Source: Komagataeibacter kakiaceti JCM 25156 (GTDB taxonomy: Bacteria; Pseudomonadota; Alphaproteobacteria; Acetobacterales; Acetobacteraceae). Taken from it: 7,978 bases of DNA. This document shows, piece by piece, positions 6,690-7,978 of the stretch (positions within the stretch are counted from its first letter, which is position 1; each line of letters opens with the position of its first letter). The DNA is taken from assembly GCF_000613305.1 (NCBI RefSeq), contig NZ_BAIO01000081.1:1-7978 (forward strand), in the 5' to 3' direction. A program made the translations under genes and the position numbers. Under the pieces are notes generated by a model. The model did not search any database, had not been told where the DNA came from, and saw only the letters and a list, made by a program, of their open reading frames with translations.

Positions 6690-7553
6690 ATGTCCGAGAC
6701 TTCCCTGCCCACGGGTATCCGCACGCATGGCCCGGCGGTGGATATGTTGTCCACGATCCTGCCCGGGCGTGGCCGCCTGCCCCGCTGGCGGGATGTCTCG
6801 CGCTATGCATCGCCGCTGGTGCTTGTGGCGCTGTGGCAGGTCTGCTGTTCGGCGGGCCTGCTCTCGACACGTCTCGTCGCCTCGCCAGTCCAGATCGGCG
6901 TAACGGCATGGTCGCTGGTGCGTGACGGCACGCTGGAGGCCAATCTGGGCATCTCGCTGCTCCGCGCTGTGGCGGGGTTGTCAATCGCGCTGCTGGTGGG
7001 GATCGGTCTTGCCCTGGTTTCGGGGCTGTCCCGCGCGGGCGAGGATATTGTCGATGCCCCCCTGCAGATCATGCGCACGCTGCCGGTGCTGGCGCTGGTG
7101 CCGCTGTTCATTCTCTGGTTCGGGATCGGGGAGACGCCAAAGGTGCTTCTGGTCGCACTTGGCGCGACCTTTCCCGTCTATCTCAACCTTCACAAGGGCA
7201 TCCGCACGGTTGACCCCAAACTGCTGGAAATGGCGCGTACGCTGGGGCTTTCACGCGGGCGGACGGTGCGTGATGTCATTCTTCCCGCCGCCTTGCCCGA
7301 CCTTCTGGTCGGTGTGCGCTATGCCGTGGGGGTCGCGTGGCTGATGCTGGTTGTGGCGGAACAGATCAATGCCGAAAGCGGCATCGGGCACATGATGATG
7401 GATGCGGAAGATTTCTTGCGCACGGACATCATTCTGGTGGGGCTGGCGGTGTACGGCCTGCTTGGCCTGCTGTCCGACAATCTGGTCCGGGGTCTGGAAA
7501 GGTGGCTGCTGGTCTGGCGTCCGCTTTCACCGCGACGGGGAGAGGGCGCATGA
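6690..7553 (+). CDS. ssuC: ABC transporter permease, sulfonate/nitrate/taurine (SsuC-TauC) type
   Basis: Inner-membrane channel subunit of a binding-protein-dependent importer, 287 residues, slightly longer than typical SsuC. Predicted membrane segments lie at about 40-58, 88-112, 132-148, 151-167, 203-225 and 246-263. The permease EAA loop, which docks the ATPase, reads LLEMARTLGLSRGRTVRDVILPAALP (about 178-203: E180, G186, I197, P199). The segments LPVLALVPLFILWFGIGE and VAEQINAESGIGHMM are characteristic of the SsuC/TauC branch. The ATG at 6690 has only a weak GGTGA four bases upstream; M19 (6744) is an alternative start. Its stop overlaps the ATPase start (ATGA), so the two are co-translated. 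The family does not fix the substrate: alkanesulfonates, taurine, nitrate, thiamine precursors and others use close relatives. The gene symbol denotes family resemblance only. Confidence 0.9.
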   Translation: MSETSLPTGIRTHGPAVDMLSTILPGRGRLPRWRDVSRYASPLVLVALWQVCCSAGLLSTRLVASPVQIGVTAWSLVRDGTLEANLGISLLRAVAGLSIALLVGIGLALVSGLSRAGEDIVDAPLQIMRTLPVLALVPLFILWFGIGETPKVLLVALGATFPVYLNLHKGIRTVDPKLLEMARTLGLSRGRTVRDVILPAALPDLLVGVRYAVGVAWLMLVVAEQINAESGIGHMMMDAEDFLRTDIILVGLAVYGLLGLLSDNLVRGLERWLLVWRPLSPRRGEGA

Positions 7554-7978
7554 ACACGTTTTCAATGCCGGAACACGCGCGCGCCGAACCCATAGCGGAA
7601 GCTGCTGCCGCCGTTATGGTAAGCGGCCTGACCCGGCGCTTCGCCAGTGGTCCGGCGGTGCTTGACGGGCTGGACCTGCGTATTGCGCCGGGTGAGTTCG
7701 TTGCCCTGCTGGGCCGGAGCGGATCGGGAAAATCAACGCTGTTGCGCACGCTGGCGGGGCTGGACCCGGTCACGACCGGGACGGTCCACCGGCCTGATGA
7801 CGTGGCGGTCGTATTTCAGGAAAGCCGGCTGCTGCCATGGCGGCGCGTGTGGCAGAATGTCGTGCTGGGACACAAAAAGGACGCGCAGGGCCATGCACGG
7901 GCGCAGGCGATTCTTGGGGAAGTGGGGCTGGCGCATCGCAGCGACGCATGGCCGCTGACCCTGTCCGGCGGGGAAGCC
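7550..7978 (+). CDS. ssuB: ABC transporter ATP-binding protein, SsuB-like (3' end outside window)
   Basis: Cytoplasmic nucleotide-binding subunit that powers the adjacent permease; 143 codons present of about 250. After a roughly 22-residue Ala-rich leader come the fold start (VSGLTRRF), Walker A GRSGSGKS at 55-62, the Q-loop VFQESRLLPW at 88-97 (Q90; the LLPW motif is typical of SsuB/TauB ATPases) and the start of the ABC signature LSGGE at 138-142, where the window ends. Walker B and the switch histidine are beyond it. The ATG overlaps the permease TGA, with GGGGAGAG ahead as a strong ribosome site. The matching periplasmic binding protein (SsuA-like) has not appeared and may follow downstream. 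Confidence 0.9.
   Translation, partial: MNTFSMPEHARAEPIAEAAAAVMVSGLTRRFASGPAVLDGLDLRIAPGEFVALLGRSGSGKSTLLRTLAGLDPVTTGTVHRPDDVAVVFQESRLLPWRRVWQNVVLGHKKDAQGHARAQAILGEVGLAHRSDAWPLTLSGGEA

Overview
The window reads as chromosomal DNA from a GC-rich alphaproteobacterium. The likely source is an acetic acid bacterium (Acetobacteraceae, Komagataeibacter/Gluconacetobacter-like). This rests on codon use, the style of the TonB-dependent receptor, and an AT-rich fold-back intergenic element of a kind I associate with that group. The placement is inference; no marker gene is present.

Region 1 (1-2852, + strand) is the tail of a multidrug-efflux operon: the C-terminal half of an RND inner-membrane pump, then a NodT-family outer-membrane factor lipoprotein. 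Both reading frames are broken. Conceptual translation shows four clear single-base deletions (near 111, 1805, 2235 and 2768) and a probable fifth (near 1403). Each lies in a short homopolymer, and the protein continues in family-like form in the next frame. Either the operon is decaying or the sequence carries homopolymer-type read errors. The genes 3' of it are intact.

Region 2 (2887-3901) holds a TetR/AcrR-family repressor gene on the minus strand, convergent with the efflux genes. It has a strong ribosome binding site and a 13-bp perfect operator-like palindrome at its own promoter. Behind it lies about 330 bp of non-coding DNA with a 20-bp dyad and a roughly 76-bp fold-back element that can draw as a three-way junction.

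Region 3 (3902-7978) is a divergent uptake module. A full-length TonB-dependent receptor is read leftward. An SsuC-like ABC permease and an SsuB-like ATPase (cut by the window end) are read rightward, with an ATGA stop/start overlap between them. The 283-bp divergent promoter region holds several dyads, including TATACGA-N6-TCGTATA on the probable ssuC -10 and GTGGAAT-C-ATTCCAC in the putative leader. The simplest model is that the receptor moves a small organic, possibly sulfur-containing, compound across the outer membrane and the ABC system carries it inward. The periplasmic binding protein is not in the window.

No CRISPR array, tRNA, rRNA, insertion sequence or defence system was seen. 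The gene content is conventional. The points most worth a second look are the clustered frameshifts, the paired operator-like dyads, and the composite fold-back repeat.
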